Assembly: GCA_003508835.1 (NCBI GenBank)
Contig: PUFA01000027.1
Span: forward strand, 2,852,001 to 2,916,000
DNA length: 64,000 nucleotides
Reading direction: 5' to 3'
From: Eonycteris spelaea
Taxonomy: Eukaryota; Chordata; Mammalia; Chiroptera; Pteropodidae
Each line of letters opens with the position of its first letter. Position 1 is the stretch's first letter. Both the position numbers and the translations under genes were made by a program. Shown here piece after piece: positions 11,881 to 24,652 of the stretch. Under the pieces are notes generated by a model, which did not search any database, was not told the DNA's origin, and saw only the letters and a program-made list of their open reading frames with translations.

Positions 11881-12829
11881 GTTGAACATTTCTGTCTGTG
11901 CCCAAAGAGCAGTTTAGGGTTTGGGATTTAGGATAATTGCATGGTAAGGACAAGATGGTCAGTCAGTGTTTTCCGTGACTTATGAGGCATCCTTAGTCTA
12001 GAGGCCGCTAGAGTGTCAAGTTGACATCTATTCTGATCTTGGAATTCAGGTCTGCTGAGGACACCTTTCCTAGTCCCCTTAATCTAACCCCAGCACTCCA
12101 AAATCATGTTAAATTAAAATCTAATGTGGTACAAATCCACTATGGCTAAATCACAGAGGCATTCTGCTTGTTTGAGTCTAGAAAGTTAAAGGTCCATATG
12201 CTTGGGAAGAGCATCACGGTAGAACCTGGGTGTAGTGGAAGGGAGGCTGTGGGGCTTATCTTGGCTAATGCATCCCCTCTCATTCCTCTATCTCTTCTTT
12301 GGCTTTCTCCTTCCCTCACCATTCCTCAGATGCAAAGTAGATGAACATGAGGTGATGATGTGGAGAGCTTGTGGGCTGTCAGCAGGTGAAGGGGTGGACA
12401 AATAGGTATGAGGACACCTATCTATCCTAGCCTAAAATTCTAGGAGAAAGGAGAATTCGTATCACTGTAATGGAGAACTTTTGATTGATTCAAGCTATTC
12501 TTATTCAAAGTATGAACTGGGCTGCTTTAAAGGTAATGAGTTCCCAGTACTCAGGAGAGTTCAGTGCCACCACCAGTGAGAATTGTCCGTAAAGGGATTA
12601 TTGTGCCAATGAGAGGTCAGACCAGTATTTGGTAATCTCTACATCATTTTTTCTCTTAATTTGAGTCTATGATTTTGTGTACTATAGAGAGCCTTGCATC
12701 ACCTTTACCTTTGGCCAAATTCTGCCATTCACTTGGGGGCAGAATAAATAAGAGAGCAGGTGCCAAATGGGAAAAACAGATGTGACAATCTGTGTCTTCT
12801 TTTTTTTTCCCATGTAACTGTTCAAGTTG

Positions 12830-12910
12830 TAACATTCATTCATTCACTCCTTCATTCAGTAAACATTCCTTAAGCTTCTGCAAGACACTGGGAATGTCAT
12901 TAGCAATGTC
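12830..12910 (-). repeat. L2-like 3' end fragment
   Basis: CATTCATTCATTCACTCC followed by CAGTAAACATTCCTTAAGC and GACACTGGGAATGTC resembles an L2 3' end read on the minus strand. Confidence 0.5.
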
Positions 12911-13679
12911 GGGCCAGGTGAAAGGAAACTTAACAGCTTGTGACAGCCATTAAAAATAAACAACAAAAAAAGGCTTGCCTCCAACTTCATTTCAAACTGG
13001 ACACATCATCATGTGGTGTGGGCTCTTTCTTTCATTTGTTCATTTATTTGTTTGTCTGGTAATCTTTTAATGTGCCCTGATGATGCTCAAAGTCTGATCT
13101 ATCCTGCCAACAGCAGAGGCTAGACAGATATGCCATTTCAGAGGCATATCTCCCAAACTCCCAACTGCCATTTCCTTTTTATAGTGTGAAGAATAGAAAA
13201 CTACCAGATGACTTGGGAGATAGAATTCCCACCCTGAATGCTTATTTTATGCAGAAAATGTTACAAATTCTAAGCATTCAATTTTGAGCACTTAATTTCT
13301 CACTTTTTCATTATATACAGCAAAAGTGTGATATGTAAGGCAAATGTTAATTCCAGTTGTTTGCATTGCTTAACACATTCGACTAGACTGGATTGGTTTA
13401 ACATGGAAATGTTTGATTTTCATCCAGACTACATGTTTTAAAAATAAATAAATTTCTTCTGAAGTGAAGCAGGACCAAAAGGCAGAAGGTCAGTTATGAC
13501 CTGAGAGTTTAGAACCACACACACACCTTTCCAGCTTGTTTCCCATGGCACCACTTCGGGCCCATTTGGCTATATGCTATGGTCCAATTGACCTATTTGC
13601 CATTCCCTAAACCCAGTTTGCCTGCTGTCATTTTACTCACACTCACCCTCCTTCTATAGAACATCTTTCTCCAGTTCAC

Positions 13680-13955
13680 ATCCTACCTACATTTCATTGT
13701 CTGGTTCTTGTGGCCCCTCCTTCATGAAGCCGACTGCATGTTCCAGTTCGTGCATGCTCTCTGTCATGCGTTAAACCTCTGTCAGGTACTTATCCCATTC
13801 TCCCTGGCAATGGAGGTAGTGTTTTCAGACCTCACCATATCACGAGCTCTTTGAGACAGATGCTATCTGGATCATTCGTGTAAGTCCCAGAGCACCCAGA
13901 ACAGCACTTGGCACTTTGTAGAGTCTCAATGAGTATTCATTAAATTGCATTAACA
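13680..13955 (+). repeat. L2 3' fragment
   Basis: GAGCTCTTTGAGACAGATGC, then CCAGAGCACCCAGAACAGCA, CTTGGCACTTTGTAGAGTCT and CAATGAGTATTCATTAAATT is the canonical order of an L2 3' UTR on the plus strand. Confidence 0.75.
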
Positions 13956-14947
13956 TAAAGGTAAATTTAGCATCATGGAGCCAAGTACTTGGCTTTCCTG
14001 GCTATTAGCAAATTAGAGAAGTTGGTTGATTAGCGTGCTTTTCCTTCCTTTACAAATGTAGGGGGATATTGCTGCAGATACCCAAGGTATTTCACACCAC
14101 CCTCCATCAGCAAATCATCACACTTTTACTCCACTCTTCCCCTTGCTCCCTTCCTTAAAGGGTCACTGTGGAGCAGGGTCTGGAGTGGTGGGGAGAAGCG
14201 CGCTCTGGTCTATCAAAGGAATTTGGGGTTAGGTGACTGTATGTGCATAAGTGTGGGTGTATGCTCACATGCCGGGAACATGAGAACACTCTTGGGCATC
14301 AGCATTCTTATTATATGGTAGCTGTAGTGACAGATGTGATCAGTGACCTCCAGTCAGCTATTCAGAAGGGCAGGATTAAGGTCTGAATCTTAGTTTTGAG
14401 GGTCTAGATATTAGATTGTTCTTACGTAGCCAAAGTTCTCTAGGAACTTAGCTATGAATTCACACAAACCAATGTAAGTATATGCTGTATATTAGGCTAC
14501 AAACAAAATGTGAACTTACTGACTTGTCAGGAGAAACCTAACTTCGCATGGGATCACAGTGTCCTTGCTTATAGGTCAGTACTCCGAACTCTTCTGAGAA
14601 GTTGGATTCTCAGTCTCAGAAGTCTGAGCCCGCATGGCTGGGGCAGTGCTAGCCTGAGGGTATCGAGAGTAGTCCTGAAGGCTCAGTACAGCAGTAACAT
14701 GGGCTTTGAAAAATCATGCAGGTGGTCCAATTTGTAGTACATTCAAAGGGCCAGGAAAAGAGGCAGAATCTAGGTGTGGCAGTAATATGGCAATTGAGGA
14801 CACCAGATTCAGTGAAAGAGTTAGGAGGGAGGGTCACAGAGCAGACCGTGGAGAATTTCAAAGCCAATGGAGCTTTGACCCTCTATAGAGAACAAGGCTG
14901 GGAGGAGAGGAAGGAGCTCACGCAGGCTCATTTCGATGACATATTTG

Positions 14948-15830
14948 TTTACCCAACAAATGTTCATTGATTATCTCTTACCAGTCACTATCCTAAGTAT
15001 TGGCAAGACATCGGTGAACAATATAGACAAAAATCTCTGTCTTAATTGGAGCTTAAATTCTAGGAAAAGGGACAAACAATGAAAAATACTTAAATATGTT
15101 ACAGAATATATTAGATGATGACACATGTAATGAAGAAATAAGGCAACAGAAAAAACATGGGAATGCAGGTACAGTGGGGGGAAGTTTGCTCTTTCAAATA
15201 GGGTGGTCATGAGAGAAAACAGTAAGGTGCAGTTTGATCTAAGTTTTGAAGAAGCTGGTATTTCAGTTATTTAGGGGAAAGTGTATTGGGCAGAGAGAAG
15301 AGTAGATGCAAAGTCCCTGAGGTGGGAGAGTACCCAACGTGTGTGAGGAACAGCAAGGAAGCAGGTCTGGAGATGAGACCAGAAAGTAACGGGGCTGGAT
15401 TGTTTAGCGCCAAGGAGGCCATTGTAAGCCTTTGGTTTTTTCTTTGGAGATGGGAGCCATTAGAGAGTTTTAAGCAGAGAAGTGACATGATTTGACTTGT
15501 GTTTTTAAAGAATTGCTGTTGCACCTGAGCCTAGATTGTAACGAAGCCAATGGTAGAAATGAAGAGACCATTTAGGAGGCTTTTGCAGTAATCTGGATGA
15601 AAGATGATGGTAGCTTGGACGGGGTGATGGGAGGAGAGGTAGTGAAAAGTAGACAGATTCAGGGTATGCTTGGAACATAGAGCCTGAATAATTTGCTAAT
15701 TGATCAGCTGTGGGATTCGATAGACAGAGAAATCAGGGATGACATCAAGATTTTTGGCTTGAGTTAATTGGAAGGCTGGAGTTGCCTTTAACTGAAGTGT
15801 GGAAGGCTGAAGAGTGGACATGCGTGGAGG
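14948..15830 (-). mobile_element. Long L2-like LINE remnant, minus strand
   Basis: The block starts with CCAACAAATGTTCATTGATT and runs through GAACAGCAAGGAAGCAGGTC, GGAGGCCATTGTAAGCC, AGAGAAGTGACATGATTTGA and AGATGATGGTAGCTTGGAC. It follows in order a common mammalian repeat that I believe is L2 in reverse orientation. It has no intact reading frame. The family name rests on memory, not a search. Confidence 0.6.
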
Positions 15831-17489
15831 CAGGGCATAGGGGACAGTTGTCATGGCTGGTGTTTCAAGATGGTAGCCTGGCGCCGTTATGGTGACTCTC
15901 TTAACAGATGCACAGGAAAGATAATGTCAGCTGGTCAGGGCGTTGTTTTCCCTGGACGCACTAGAGAAAATCTGGAAAATGCACACTTCTTTTCCTATCA
16001 TTTCAGACTCTGTTCTCCTTTCATTGTAATCATTTTTATAGTTGTTCACTAATTATGTGGTAGTTTTCCATTACATTTGGTCAACCCCAGTGGTGATGTT
16101 TTGGTAATGTTGTGATAATTTTGACTTAGGAGATGTCTTCTGTTTTAAGATAAGGTTTATTATGTCTCTACTCTGCCACTTCCCCAGGCTATGATTTGGT
16201 GGCAAAGGTCTAATTGCAGTGATGGTCTGGAAGGGGCAGCCTACCAGGGAGAAAAGGAGTTAGATGTGTTCATGTAAGTTACAACTTACTTTGGATATTT
16301 TGTTACTCCTTAGCGTGGCCTTGAAAATTGAGATACAATTCTTCTTTCACTTTAATTCTTTCTGCCAAAATTGGTTTTCTTCAAAAGCTGATATATACAA
16401 GCCTGCATCCTATTTTCACTCAAAGAGACAGATGGTTGAAACTGACTCCAGCTAAAAAAAAATTTTTTAAGTCTTGAATTAAAATATACACATGAGTATC
16501 AGAAGGGTATAAGCCTTTTAGGACTGGTTGAGAATCTGTTCCGAGTCCTGCCTCATTCCACTGAGTTACCCATTCATGTACAGAATGCCTTGTGCTGGGG
16601 GAGGCTAGGGACTTTGCAGCCAAGCTTTTCAGATGGGTATTTACTTCCAGAAAGAATATAAAGGTTGTGCTGATGGGACAAATAGCAAATACCCAAATCT
16701 CAAAGTCATTCAGCATTTGTGCTGACATGGTATGCAGGAAATATACTGTGGTCTTGCATTTCTGGCGGTATTGATTTTTTTTTTTTTGCGCTCGTATGAG
16801 CATACCAGGGTAGCTGAAAAATCGGGTTGATCTTTGTAAGTACATCCGCCTTGCTGTGTTTGTGCCTTGAAGTATCCTGGGATTTATGTTGTATTCCCCC
16901 TCCCCCCACCCCCTTTCTTTCCATGGTAGATTTAAACACATAGAGCTGAGCTTGCTTTGGTCATTCTATGGCAGAGCTTCCCCATCAGTGCTTTGCAAGT
17001 GGATTGCAGGTTCTGTGTGTACTTGGATGTTAATCCCTTGGCCCTCAGGGCAGTTAGAACCCAGGTCAGTCTCCTGTGGTAGTGAACAGTTTTGTTTGCT
17101 CACCCCCATAGTGCTGTGTGAATATTGTCATGATTTATAGGTGTCACATCATAGAAAATGTTTTCTGAGAAAGGACAACGGCAGGGATACATTTATAGTT
17201 TAAAATTTGCAAATTTTGGAATTGATGTAGCCGGATATATTTTAAACTCTTTTTAACTGCAGCTACCAATAATAAATAATATTGATACGTAACAATGAAT
17301 GTGTATGTCCAAAACAAGTTTCATGAAATAATAGTTGCCCTTCACCATTTGCCATGCATTCTAATAACCCTAATCTGTCAATCACAAAAATTGCTACCTA
17401 TGGCTACTAACTAGCTTGATTTTGTAACTCACCAGTGGATTGCAACCCATGTTTAAAAAGGCTGGTGTGGTATGTATTTCAAGCTAGGA

Positions 17490-17960
17490 ATAAATTGTCT
17501 AGTGTTGCACTTGCTCAGGTCCTGCTGTGTTTCCCTGCTGCCTACAGAGAAGTTCAGACCCCTTAAAGCATGGCATAGCAGACCTCAGGCTGTAGGATGA
17601 CTGACTTGTCCAAGTTTTCCTGGTGTGGTCACTGAAATTCCTGTATCCGGAGAACCCCCCACTTTGTTGTAACCTGGGATGAATGGTTAGGCACTCAACC
17701 TTGGGGATCTGATCTCTGGCTGGATTTCCATCATCATCTTCCTCCATCTTCTTTTGTACTCAGCATTTTATTTGTTGCAAATTACTAGCCCCACGGGCAG
17801 TCCATTCTCTTTTTTACTACCTGCCTTTTGTCAATGCTTCCCTCTGGCTGAGATGCCCCGCTCACCTTCTGCTGTCTGCGGGCCTGGTCTTCCTCTGTGA
17901 TGGTTTAACTCACCCATTCTATGAGCCCTCTCACTGCCTTGTGGTCACAGACTACATTGA
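17490..17960 (+). repeat. L2-like fragment
   Basis: GCTTCCCTCTGGCTGAGATG, CACCTTCTGCTGTCTGC and a pyrimidine-rich texture match the plus-strand L2 body. Edges are vague. Confidence 0.45.
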
Positions 17961-18169
17961 TTTATGGGATCTTTAGTAGCTCTGTGTTTTTCTCAGCTGC
18001 CTTATTCTTTATCACCTGCAGAACAAATATGAGAAGGAAAACTGCTGACATAAAATGGGTGATTAAGGCAAAGAAAGAATACAAGGGGGACGGACTAAAC
18101 CAATACAGATGCTAAGGCCAATAGAATAGGGCAAGGGAAGAGGAGAAATACATAAAGTTACAGGCAAAT

Positions 18170-18240
18170 GCCGTGGTTAAGAGCATGTGCTCTGGACTCT
18201 TGGGTTTGAATCTTGGCTTTTCACATGTCAAAGTTGTTTG
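18170..18240 (+). repeat. MIR fragment (tRNA-like head)
   Basis: CCGTGGTTAAGAGCATGTGC then TCTGGACTCTTGGGTTTGAA is the 5' head of MIR. The rest of the element is missing or unrecognisable. Confidence 0.75.
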
Positions 18241-19479
18241 CTTTGGGTGTGAGGATAGAATATTGTATATACCTTAGCAGGTCCTTTCTCTACATGTGTT
18301 TCTCCACTTATTTTAACTTCGAGGGGGATCAATGACCCTTAAAATTATGTAGGCTTAATTACAAATTCATAAGTATTTAGGAGTTAATTTGGGAGCGTAT
18401 TAAATTAAGTGGTTTTAAGATGTCAAAATCTCAGCATAATTTTAGAAGATTAAAACAAATGGACTGTGAACATTTATATTGCTGATTTATATTGAGAAAA
18501 TCCATTTTAACTTTATTATTTAAACATTAACATTTTTCCTTTCCTTATTTTTATTAATGCGTCTTGATTTTATTCTCTTTAGTATGATACTTTAAATTTG
18601 TTCTTATTTGTGAGTTGCAAGAACCTCAGGGCAGCTTGAATTTGCCTGTGTTCGCCATCAGGATAGAATGCCCACTTTAGGCAGGCCTACCAGCCAGGGC
18701 TGTCTGCATTTAGCTTTGCTGTACTGAAAATCTGGCCCCTTTACAGGGACAGCAGGCTAAGGCCTCAGAGTGAAAGCTAAAGCTGGTCATGTGTGAAGTT
18801 TCGCTTGTTTTCAGTTATTTTAAAGATCAGCCCCACACATTACCTGAGAGTAATTTGTTTTTATACATGTTCATTTATCATCTTAGCAACTCTGGAGAAA
18901 ACAGCTTTAAGTGCAATAGATGGCTCCGTTCTAAAGCATTGATGTTTTTACATCTCTTAAAGAGAGAGCCAAACTATCAGTGTGATGATTTATCCTCATG
19001 GTATTTTGGATGATAGATTCTAGATTGTTGAATTTGTAAGTTGAAGTAAACAATAGAGGCTGTCAATTATAAATTGAATAGGTTTTGCTAAATAATCCTT
19101 TCAGAGTCAGAAAACAGATTTAAAATGTAAGCCAGGCAGGAAAACATTATATCAATGGGTATACACAATGGTAGTGATTAGACAAAGATAGTTCCATGGT
19201 TGAGGGAGGCAGTGCTAGGATTATGTGTTTGTCGCATATTCGTTCTGATGGATGAAAACATTTAATCTTCCCCATTCCCCACCTGGCATTGGAACAAAGA
19301 TCTATTACACAGTAAGGAAGAACTTTTCTTTGGGTGCGAGGATAGAATATTACCTTAGCAGGTCTCCACTCTTCATAATCTCAAGGGGGATCAGTGGTCA
19401 TTTAAAAGCTTCGAAAAATTCCAATAGTGAAATTGTGGGAGATTTCACATTACTATCTAATGGTATTTAGCAGTTCAGA

Positions 19480-20250
19480 GACATTTACTGAGCATTCACT
19501 GCTAGGCACTAGGAGTATAGAGGTCAATTAGACATGGCCCTTCCCTTAGAGGAACTTTCAGTGCAACAGGAAGAGAGAGTCACATAAACAGAACATAGCC
19601 ATGGGTAAATGGAGCATGTGATACATGTTCCAGTAAACCATGCATAGGGTGCCCCAGGGCCTCCACTAAGGGTGCTTGGCCCAGGCTTGATGCCCTCCCT
19701 AGGAAGCCTTTGTGGAGCAGATATGATTGAGTTGAAAGAGAGAGATGAATGGACATCATCAGATAATGAGTGGGGAAAAGAGCATTTCTGGGGTTTGCAA
19801 AGGTACAAAGGAAGGAAATACTTTGGTATATGCTGGTAAAACGTGAAATAGGGAGTGCAGGGATGTGGAGTGGAGCGACGGGCAATGAGAGCATCTTATG
19901 TGCCTTGATAAGGAGTTGGGACCCATTTTGCAACTAAAAAGGAGTCATCGATGTGTTTTAGGCAGGGGCATGGACTCATCAGATTGAGTAGCAGAAAGAT
20001 CACCTTGACATAGTGGGAGGATGTGGAGGATCACTAGGGAGCCAAGTTAGCACGAGGGCAGGAAGATCAGAAGAACGTTACAATTATCGGATGAGCAGTC
20101 AAAAGACGGGCATTGGGTATTGTGAATGGACACGGAACACAAGGGCAGACTTGGAAATAGTAGGTGGTGAAAGTGGGGGTACTGCTGAAAATTGGCAATG
20201 GGGCTGTGGTGAGTTGAGGATTTCAGGGCTGAGCAAGGAAAAGATGGGAC
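19480..20250 (-). mobile_element. L2-like LINE remnant, minus strand
   Basis: It begins with ACATTTACTGAGCATTCACT and GCTAGGCACTAGGAGTATAG and proceeds through a block like the one at 14948 (AGAGCATTTCTGGGGTTTGC, GATAAGGAGTTGGGACCCA). It is diverged. Open frames on both strands here, including 20047-20418, are judged non-functional. Confidence 0.5.
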
Positions 20251-22060
20251 CATGAGGTGGCAGCATTGCTCAACACTATTGGGCGGTACTTGTATAGGAC
20301 TACAGGACAGGGGGATGTCACTCATAGTGGAGACCTTCCAGAGATAGCAGTATGGAGCTGCCACCCACAAAGGGAGGAGAGAATCAGAGAGGGAGGCCAT
20401 GTGTCTAGGGGACACCATTCAGCAGCAAGGAGGGGGAGTCTCTGGATCTGAGAGTTCTGAAAGGCAGCAGTAGTTAAAGCTCTTATAGTCACAGGGTTTG
20501 TCCTATCTATGTCTAGCAGATATTGGGTACAATTTTGCAGAGTATGCAAAGCAGGCAAGCTCTAAATGACTAAAAAAAAAAAATGTTTATTTGAGCTATG
20601 TTTAAAGCAATTGGATGTGTAAGAATTTGTGTTTGATGCCAGTGGGCACTCAAAGTTAGTGGTTCTAGTCTGATGTGAAGAAGTAAATAGCATAGAGGCC
20701 AATACATAGGGGCCATCGTTAACTCATTTATATAAAGCAAGTGTTTATTAATGCCAACTACGTGATCAGTATGAGGCTGAGGAACCACTGTGCACATTCC
20801 AAAGGAAGTTTACGTAATGGTCTGTGGAGAAGTCGTTCCTCATGAGATGCTCCCCGAGCATGCCTATTTAGGTAGGGAAGCTTCTTTATCTTTGCTCTGA
20901 AGTGCTTTCAAACCTCTAGGAGGACAGATTCATGTTATATAAAGTGTAGTGGTGGTAGTGTGCTTTGATACAGCCTTCCCATCTATTTTGGCCCAAGACT
21001 AGCTGCTTCTACAGGGTCCTTTGTGCGAGGCTTCATTTCTTTCTTCACCCTAGTTTTCTATCCTGTTCCTTTCTTCTGTTTTCCGGTTCCTTTTCTGACC
21101 TAATTCTTATGGACCCAATGCCGAAATAGTGCCCTCTAGTTGTCCACACTGTCTCATCTTTAGTTTTATACTCTCAATGATGCCACTTGACATGCTCATT
21201 TCCTAAGGACTCTCCATGTCATCTGAGTGTTTCCTGAGGGAAGATACTCTAAGAGATGAATGACTGATTCCCTTAATCGAGGAACAATTCCTTTTCCAAA
21301 GAGAAGTATGTTGTATCTCTTAGTTGGTGGAATGCACGGTAGGGGTCAGAAATAACTCAGTGTTTTTCAGAACTTTTTGGTGAACATGACGATGGCTTTT
21401 GAGTCCTTTAAATTTTAAGAGCTCTCATGTCTCCTCTGTTAACTAGATGAGACGGCCGATACCCTATGGATTGATTTTTCTCTCTAGCATAATGGGCCTC
21501 TGTGCTGAGTGCTTGAGAGTCTCTCCTGTTTAATGTGCTGCAATTGCCAATGCTCGAGTTACAGCTCAAGCAGCATAATTTGGTTGGCTCAGAATTGTGA
21601 AGTACTGAAAGTAGGACTAGAGACAATATGCAGACACAACAGTCTTAAATATAGCTCAAAAACCCAGCAAGAGTGATACTCAAGGCTTAATTTAGAAATA
21701 TTGCCTGATTTCCTAGTCAGGAATGAACCCGATATGAATAAAATTGAAAGGAGCCTAGAAAAATCAATGTATATGTTTAACTGTATGTATGTACCGAAAT
21801 TTTTTTTCCTATCAGAACAATAGTTCTCTATCGATATAAATAGATCCTTCCTATATAGATGAAACTCCTGTAGTGTTTTGGACTACCCAGTATCGGCTTT
21901 GGTGGTGTGGTAGGGAATTTCATTGGCAAAACCTTTGCTCCTGGTATCAGCCGTCTCATGCAATTTATATTTCCCGCCACCAGTTGGTGATAGAGAGTGG
22001 TTGCAAGATTCTACTGGAAGACTGGTGGGATCCACCATAAAACCTTTCAAGAAGAGCTTT

Positions 22061-22263
22061 ATTTTTAAAAAGTTTTTATTATTCATTTCAAGAATACAGT
22101 ACATTGGTTAGACATTCATATAGTTTGTAAAATGATCCCCTTAATTACTCTTTTTCTCCTCTGGCTCTCCATCTAGCCATTACGTTAATGCTAACTGCAT
22201 TCCCTACGCTGTCCTCCCCATCCCCATGACCATCTGTCAACTACTAATTTGTACTTCTTTAAC
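22061..22263 (-). mobile_element. Truncated L1 3' end with 13-bp target-site duplication
   Basis: Minus-strand L1 3' UTR, opening with an AT-rich tail on its left and containing AGTACATTGGTTAGACATTC and CCATGACCATCTGTCAACTA in the expected order. It is bracketed by an exact 13-bp direct repeat CAAGAAGAGCTTT at 22048-22060 and 22264-22276, the hallmark of target-primed reverse transcription. The insert is only about 200 bp, a severe 5' truncation. The 3' UTR resembles bat-type L1s as I recall them. Confidence 0.85.
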
Positions 22264-23779
22264 CAAGAAGAGCTTTCTTTTGACTAAAATGAGTAAAATA
22301 TTGAATGAATAAACACTGAAAGGAAAGCATTATTTAGAAAAATATTCAAGAATAAGGAGATCTGGTATTTTCAATTCTGATTTGTCTCCTTAATCATTGT
22401 GCATTTAGATAACTGTTCAGTTTCCCTATTTATGGGTAAAATACTGGTATTGCATAATATCACTGAAGTCCTTGTCTTGAAGCAAAGTGTAATTGTAATT
22501 GTTAAAGCAGCAAAATTAAAAGAATGAAAGAATAAAAAGTCTTCATATAACAGAGAGATCGATATTTTATTAAAAACCATCTTAGTTCCCTCAGAGGCAA
22601 AAGCCCATTAATTTGTGTGTGTTTACATTTGCGTGTGTGGAGGCGGAAGGAGAATGGGGAGAGAGAGAAGGCTTCTCAGTTTCTCTTCTTTACCTACTAC
22701 CTGGCTTAGGCAATCGTTCACACATGGTTTTATGGAACCTTTTCCTCATGGCCTCACTCTTTCCCTAATTCTAGTTTTCCTTATGTTATATCCGGAAGTC
22801 TTATATCTTCCTGATGTTTCTAAATGATTATAATTTCTTGACTCTAATCTGAATTTTCTATGCTCAGTGATTTTGCTACTGTGTCTTTACTGCAAAAAAG
22901 AGAGAGCTCTAACCACCTCTGTTTAGATTATTTATATAACACTTCTCAAAATTTTGTTAATTAACGTCTCATTAGGCTTCGGAGTCCACTTCACCTCATC
23001 AAAATTTTGGTTTGAGGATCCCTAGGGATCCCAAGTCATGTTCGGGAATGTGTAAGGTCAAAAATATTTTTATGGTCATGCTGAACTGTTACTTGTCTTT
23101 TTTACTGTATTGACATTTGCAATGATGGTGTAAAAGTAATGGTGGGTAAAACTGCTGACACTTGAGCATGAAATGAGATGGTGGCATCAAACTGGGCGTA
23201 GTAGTAGCATCAAACTTCACTGTGACACACTCGTAGTTTAAATAAACAAATGAATGAATAAACAAAAGCAGTTCCACTTAAAAATGTCCTCCATGAAGCA
23301 GAAAAAAAATTAGTTGTATTAAATCTCCACCATTGAACACACATCTTTACTGCGACAAATAGGAACACACAAGATAATTCTGCTGCCCACTGATATTCAG
23401 TGGCTGTCTAGAGGAAAGTATCTGTGCATTAGTTTGAGTTGAGTTGTAAGCTGAACTAGCTGCCTATTTTCATGAGCTTGTCACTTCAAGAACACAATTG
23501 ACAATATTTGTTACTAATCATAAAATTCGAACTTTCAAGCAAAAATTAGAATTTTGGGAAACTAATATATGCCACCATGAACTTGAAAACCTTAACATAT
23601 CTAAAGACTTTTCTGAAGACTTTGGTTGTGATATTACAAATTTGATTTTTGAATATCGCACCGTGAAATGTGTCAACATTTGAGAAGTCTGCATAATTAA
23701 CTAAATAATTTTCTAAATAAGCAGTAACAGTGAATGATGTTTTAAAATCATACATGGATAAAAGATTTATTTAAAGTTT

Positions 23780-24015
23780 AAGATTTGGGGTTGGGGAGTT
23801 GTATGAAAAAAATGAGGTACAAATTGGTAGTTACAAAATAGTCATGGGGATATAAAGTACAGCATAGGGAATAGTCGATAATATTATAATAACTGTGTAT
23901 GGTGCCAGGTGGGTAGTATAGACTAATTGAGAGGATTACTTTGTAAATTACATAAATGTCTAACTCCTATGCTGTACACCTGAAACGAATAGAAAATAAT
24001 ATTGAATGTAATTGG
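23780..24015 (+). mobile_element. L1 3' UTR fragment, plus strand
   Basis: AATTGGTAGTTACAAAATAG, TAAAGTACAGCATAGGGAAT, GTGTATGGTGCCAGGTGGGT and GTACACCTGAAACGAATAG follow in order the 3' end of a laurasiatherian (bat-like) L1. No poly-A tail is retained and the 5' edge is unclear. Confidence 0.8.
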
Positions 24016-24534
24016 AAGAGTTAGACCAATAGATTTTAATATAAAAAGGTACAAAAAGTTCATTGATTGATGTGGTTTAATGTTCACATTGCAACTGAAC
24101 TCTAAGAAACTGCTCTTTGTTGGTTTTCGGTGTAATAGCAAAAAAAAACCCCATAAACTTCAAGAGGCTACTCTTTTTTCGCAATACTTATTTACATGGG
24201 ACTAGATTTTCTCCACAACTAAAATAGCATCTCACAACAGATTATATGCAGAAGCAGCTACAGAATCCAGTTGTTTCTGTTAAGCCAGTTATTAAAGAGA
24301 TATGTGAAAATGTAAAAGAATTACACTCTTCTTACTATTTTTTTTTTTTTGGTCTCGGAAAGTATGGCTATTTTTTTCATAAAAATTTTGTTAACACATT
24401 TATTATTTTAAAATTAATTATGAAATAAATATTTAAAGTTTTATTGATTTTTTTTTTTAGGCCAGGCAACCCTTAGTTGACCTCACAGATTGCAAGGACA
24501 TTGTCAGTTTATAATCTCTTATTTATTTTTTTAT

Positions 24535-24652
24535 GCCTACAGCACCTGGTCTTCCTAGATCATCTCCCATCCAAGTACTAACCAGGCCTGACCCTGCTTA
24601 GCTTCTGAGATCAGTTGGGATCGGGCTCGTTCAAGGTGGCATGGCTGTAGAC
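24535..24652 (-). pseudogene. 5S rRNA-derived retroposon / pseudogene
   Basis: Read on the minus strand, this is a nearly full-length 5S rRNA starting GTCTACAGCCATGCCACCTT and including GAAGCTAAGCAGGGTCAGGC, TGGTTAGTACTTGGATGGGA and GGTGCTGTAGGC at the 3' end. It is about 118 nt against about 120 in a real gene, with scattered substitutions across the internal promoter region. Downstream of the 3' end comes an A-rich tract (minus-strand AAAAAAATAAATAA) rather than the T-run terminator of a functional gene, so it is retroposed. About 70 further bases and a second A-run (about 24448-24457) follow, which may be the body and tail of a 5S-derived SINE. Known mammalian precedents are the MEG-RS and MEG-RL SINEs of fruit bats. 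Confidence 0.9.

Noticed and set aside
24535..24652. A functional 5S rRNA gene
   Set aside because: It has multiple substitutions relative to vertebrate 5S rRNA, and an A-rich tract rather than a T-run terminator follows the 3' end.
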